A DNA stretch of 64,000 nucleotides from Paenibacillus plantarum (lineage in GTDB: Bacteria > Bacillota > Bacilli > Paenibacillales > NBRC-103111): positions 62,001 through 126,000 of the forward strand of contig NZ_WHNY01000065.1 in NCBI RefSeq assembly GCF_013141695.1, in the 5' to 3' direction. Shown here piece by piece: positions 62,301 to 64,000 of this stretch. Within the stretch, counting starts at the first letter, position 1. Each line of letters opens with the position of its first letter. Under the pieces are notes generated by a model. It did not search any database and had not been told where the DNA came from. It saw only the letters and a program-made list of their open reading frames with translations. Both the position numbers and the translations under genes were made by a program.

Positions 62301-63329
62301 AACTAGTGCTACGGTATTCGATCCATCAGTTGCGCTTAAATCAATTGTAGCCACCAAAGATCCATTAATCGCCACATCTACAAAGGGGTATCGTAATGAC
62401 GTCGCTGTTTCCAAATCGCTTTTGACACTAGCTGTGAACGTCAAAGCGCTTGTTTGGAATGTTGGAATCGTAATTAAGTCTTTTTGCGGTAGTGTGGCTA
62501 ACGTATCTTGTATTTTCCCGTTAAAAGCAAACGGCTGACCGTTATCGTACCAAAGTTTCTTAACGGCTTGATATTTATTCGTATCATTGCTTGCGATAAA
62601 GCTAATAATGTTGTCACCTGGATTCAAACAGAAGCTAGTGACAGATGCACAAGTTGAAGAGGATTTGTTCTTGTCATCCCCAGTGAAATAGAAATAACCA
62701 TCATTACTTTTGAAGCCTTGTTTAGGCAGACTATCGCCAGTTATTGTAGCTTGAACAGCACTAGCGTTGGACGCCTTCGTTTTAATTTGGATACCTGTTG
62801 TCCCTGCTTTCAGAGGACCACGATCAATTGGATAGATCTTTCCTTCTTCCAGTTGAGCGTTATTAACCGTGATATCGGATAGATTGGTCGTTGGCGCATA
62901 GTACAACCAACCGGGTGCAGAAGCAATTGCATTAGAATCACCCAGATAAACGACAACTTTATTTAAGCCTTCTGTTAACTGGATATTATCGAATTTCACA
63001 AGATTTGTTCCAGCAATAACCGCTTTATTGTTCTTCTCTGTTGTCACAACACCTGAGTTAATATTCGTAATTTCGAAATAGATCGATGGAATCTGTGAAT
63101 CTGTTACATTTGTTGTCTCTACATTTAATGAAAAAGGTAATTGCGTGATTCGGGTAACTAAGTTGTTATCCTTTGGTTTGACCAAAGATGTGCCGGCATT
63201 ATCAGTCTCGGTGTAAAGATTCTTAATAACTAGCGTTGAAGCTGCACTCGCTGTCATCGCAGGCATTAAACTAATCATCAATGATATGATCAACAGTATG
63301 CTTGCTAGTTTGGTCTGTAATCGTTTCAA
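59385..63329 (-). CDS. Very large secreted protein with C-terminal SLH domains
   Basis: Protein of 1314 residues. A signal peptide (about 1-29: LASILLIISLMISLMPAMTASAA) is followed by roughly 1050 residues of Asn/Thr-rich beta-sandwich repeats without a recognised enzyme domain, and then three SLH repeats (about 1120-1314: LYSKGLMRAKTTFSFGPNDYITRGEFAQVLVKIF; a second with NPGGSITRQDAAVMIARAAEM; a third ending TELLTRAQASIIGYRVM). It is thus anchored by its C-terminus, opposite to the two S-layer paralogues. It uses a TTG start (63327-63329) with AAGGAGG eight bases upstream. Confidence 0.88.
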   Translation of the reverse strand: MKRLQTKLASILLIISLMISLMPAMTASAASTLVIKNLYTETDNAGTSLVKPKDNNLVTRITQLPFSLNVETTNVTDSQIPSIYFEITNINSGVVTTEKNNKAVIAGTNLVKFDNIQLTEGLNKVVVYLGDSNAIASAPGWLYYAPTTNLSDITVNNAQLEEGKIYPIDRGPLKAGTTGIQIKTKASNASAVQATITGDSLPKQGFKSNDGYFYFTGDDKNKSSSTCASVTSFCLNPGDNIISFIASNDTNKYQAVKKLWYDNGQPFAFNGKIQDTLATLPQKDLITIPTFQTSALTFTASVKSDLETATSLRYPFVDVAINGSLVATIDLSATDGSNTVALVTYSATTNTSLSRSNEYLVKDLKIAIPTITNVAANEQLLTFKFRDATNSLNPAITQYKFKYVDPSHPYIERSTISNGTIENELSLSDATLVNELPADIHVYANNQTLAIKALIDGVYYPNANPIVGTLDAATQLYKYDLKLQGITDGNKKLSIELYSDAGTTRYSTVDYKLNISNAPYVLVNNISNSMTIKNITNLACGGTQACISGRLVNFYQDPVTAPAVPVNKVEVSMNESVYTLDSRTAETIFGKVPSTPTTPGTLNTFTLPLNLFNADLTKVMVEGKNTLKFKIYVNNVFITEQSYDIYLFSTDAPQFTTIKPVESGTSGTQFIANSDPDTYTTTQRTVSFDGLYSSLNANGLASSIKALTLVVHTKDAKGDALVHQQTIGSSSSIVPIDQTLNSQIVTSNGVDYFTSISDTNFKTTAFKLLDDSDVVFEFRITNNSNITATKSITITRQNVPYTVVQPLLIKNPKGELQSNINSDFYNIIIEAENADSVLFDKNEATKRTVNSVDQYLYQVTNLKPGANQIKFTINRNGAKVNGSFILFNTNTNVQGAATLQNMNTKFKLFNNGLQLSFPKDTKLMRNVPDSNNNQYITTGRKILFGIADIDDGRVDKSLFPVPNGYYKSKISVKVVEDTFHPASNLYYMDAGFIPAPNSTTTTPDDLTKGLNGTGVDPYDTTNSGRAYFNRLNDEIVVPTQDGELTLQFDQAIRQEAGKYITVFFYDIYANYSNTTDYGWRNLGGVVDTKNNTITVPFRKFGYYQVMYMDRSFDDMTGHSFARNELETLYSKGLMRAKTTFSFGPNDYITRGEFAQVLVKIFKLPLNYAGSSTFSDVLKIDNAIGMLYDYKYVETAARAGIIRGQASNRFNPGGSITRQDAAVMIARAAEMKMSTDLNKSLISLQKSFTDGDRIESYSRPAVEAVSKAGLIEGIPNTLLPGEKKETVRFDPTELLTRAQASIIGYRVMKQQKMVP

Positions 63330-63540
63330 AGCAATTTCCTCCTTATGTTATCTAAATGTTATTAGCTGTTTATGTATGGGGCAGGTGTATCACTTTCACT
63401 TATCACTTACTAAATTCGACAATCCCTCCTATATCCTTCTACCATTCTACATGATTAGACGTGGTTGAACGCCAAAAGTTGTTGTACATTACTTATCGGT
63501 AGATCGCCTTGAAATGTTTAGAGAAAGAACGTTTTTCCTT

Positions 63541-63575
63541 AAAAATACAAAAAATCCAGCCCCGAAGGCTGGATT
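63541..63575 (-). terminator. Terminator after the TagO-like gene
   Basis: Minus-strand hairpin AATCCAGCC/GGCTGGATT (63553-63561 with 63567-63575) followed by a T-rich tail (63541-63554), about 25 bases past the stop. The rest of 63330-63599 shows nothing I can identify. Confidence 0.9.
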
Positions 63576-63599
63576 GAATTTTTTCCTATAACTGAAAAC

Positions 63600-64000
63600 T
63601 TATTTTCCTACGCGATCGCTCTGTACCTGTTTACCAACTAATCTTTGCAGGAAGTTGATCACAGGCTTGCGGCTTTTGCTAATAATACCGATAGCCTCTG
63701 CTCCGACAAGCATTACGAGGAACAAAGCGACTATAATCATAATCAATCCCCACGTAGAGTCTTGGGAAATAAATACCGAGCAGACCACCGCGCTACCACC
63801 GAAAATAGCAGCAATTCCATAGATGATCAGAACGCTTGTACGATGGCTGAAGCCCATTTGCAATAAGCAGTGATGCAAGTGGCTTTTGTCCGGTGCCGAG
63901 ATTGGCAGTTTATTCACATAACGGCGAAGCATGGCGAAGAAAGTATCAGATAAGGGCACGCCTAGAATCATAATCGGAATTAACAGTGAAACAACGGCAG
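63600..64000 (-). CDS. tagO: TagO/WecA-type undecaprenyl-phosphate GlcNAc-1-phosphate transferase, C-terminal part
   Basis: Membrane enzyme starting teichoic acid or other wall-polymer linkage units. Only about the last 133 residues are in the window; the 5' end lies beyond 64000, so the internal ATG at 63969-63971 is not the real start. Seen are the conserved DTFFAMLRRYVNKLPISAPDKSHLHHCLLQMG loop with its HxHH-type cytoplasmic motif, two further membrane helices (VLIIYGIAAIFGGSAVVCSVFI; LIMIIVALFLVMLVGAEAIGII) and a basic tail. Its position beyond degS matches tagO in B. subtilis. Confidence 0.9.
   Translation of the reverse strand, partial: AVVSLLIPIMILGVPLSDTFFAMLRRYVNKLPISAPDKSHLHHCLLQMGFSHRTSVLIIYGIAAIFGGSAVVCSVFISQDSTWGLIMIIVALFLVMLVGAEAIGIISKSRKPVINFLQRLVGKQVQSDRVGK

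Noticed and set aside
63600..63971. Treating the ATG at 63969-63971 as the start of a short complete gene
   Set aside because: The frame stays open to the window edge and the protein is clearly the C-terminal part of a longer TagO/WecA-type enzyme.
1..64000. CRISPR arrays, tRNA or rRNA genes, complete insertion sequences
   Set aside because: No regularly spaced repeats, cloverleaf sequences, rRNA signatures or transposase genes were seen on either strand.

Overview
The window looks like the chromosome of a spore-forming, flagellated, S-layer-bearing Firmicute, most likely Paenibacillus or a close relative. The evidence is an alpha/beta-type small acid-soluble spore protein, competence genes comFA/comFC, the degS-degU pair, SLH-domain S-layer proteins, and a gene order (secA, hpf, fliT, fliS, fliD, flaG ... 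flagellin, csrA, fliW, a YviE/DUF6470 gene, flgL, flgK, flgN, flgM, yvyF, comFC, comFA ... degU, degS ... tagO) that follows the Bacillus subtilis secA-to-tagO region. Almost every gene is on the minus strand. No rRNA, tRNA, CRISPR array or intact insertion sequence was seen.

Layout, left to right. 1-2000: 5' part of secA, hpf and a cold-shock gene, followed by a gene-free stretch with a cluster of DnaA-box-like nonamers (about 2144-2324). 2390-5793: flaG-fliD-fliS-fliT operon behind a sigma-D-like promoter. 5888-33864: a roughly 28-kb flagellar glycosylation island placed between flaG and the flagellin gene. Its left operon (18245 to 5888) holds gmd (broken by an in-frame TAA), rmd, a glycosyltransferase, manC-like, a HAD phosphatase, and pseF-like, pseG, pseI, a DUF4910 protein, a formyltransferase, an SDR and pseC. 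Its right operon (33864 to 18389) holds an unknown gene, maf, pseB, an ATP-grasp gene, rfbF, rfbG, a C-methyltransferase, an RmlC-like epimerase, a reductase, a CmcI-like gene, a carbamoyltransferase, a methyltransferase and two glycosyltransferases.

34000-41905: flagellin with a CsrA-responsive leader, csrA-fliW, a DUF6470 gene, flgL, flgK, flgN, flgM, yvyF and comFC; comFA follows to 43773. 43863-46229: a small glycosyltransferase-like gene and degU-degS. 46328-51468: a secreted phosphodiester-glycosidase/stalk-domain protein, a coiled-coil protein, metK with a structured leader, and a SASP gene. 51617-63329: a small secreted protein, two tandem paralogous S-layer proteins and a very large protein with C-terminal SLH domains. 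63600-64000: the C-terminal part of a TagO/WecA-type transferase.

How it fits together: sigma-D-like promoters precede flaG, flagellin and flgM, and possibly maf, so late flagellar parts and glycan genes may be co-expressed. FlgM would hold sigma-D, and FliW-CsrA would control flagellin translation through two GGA hairpins. The island predicts a pseudaminic-acid-type sugar, probably N-formylated, added by Maf. It also encodes a second branched sugar route whose enzymes (nucleotidylyltransferase, 4,6-dehydratase, C-methyltransferase, 3,5-epimerase, ketoreductase, O-methyltransferase-like protein, carbamoyltransferase) parallel the noviose pathway of aminocoumarin antibiotics but use CDP activation. 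That cassette is the best candidate for an undescribed system here.
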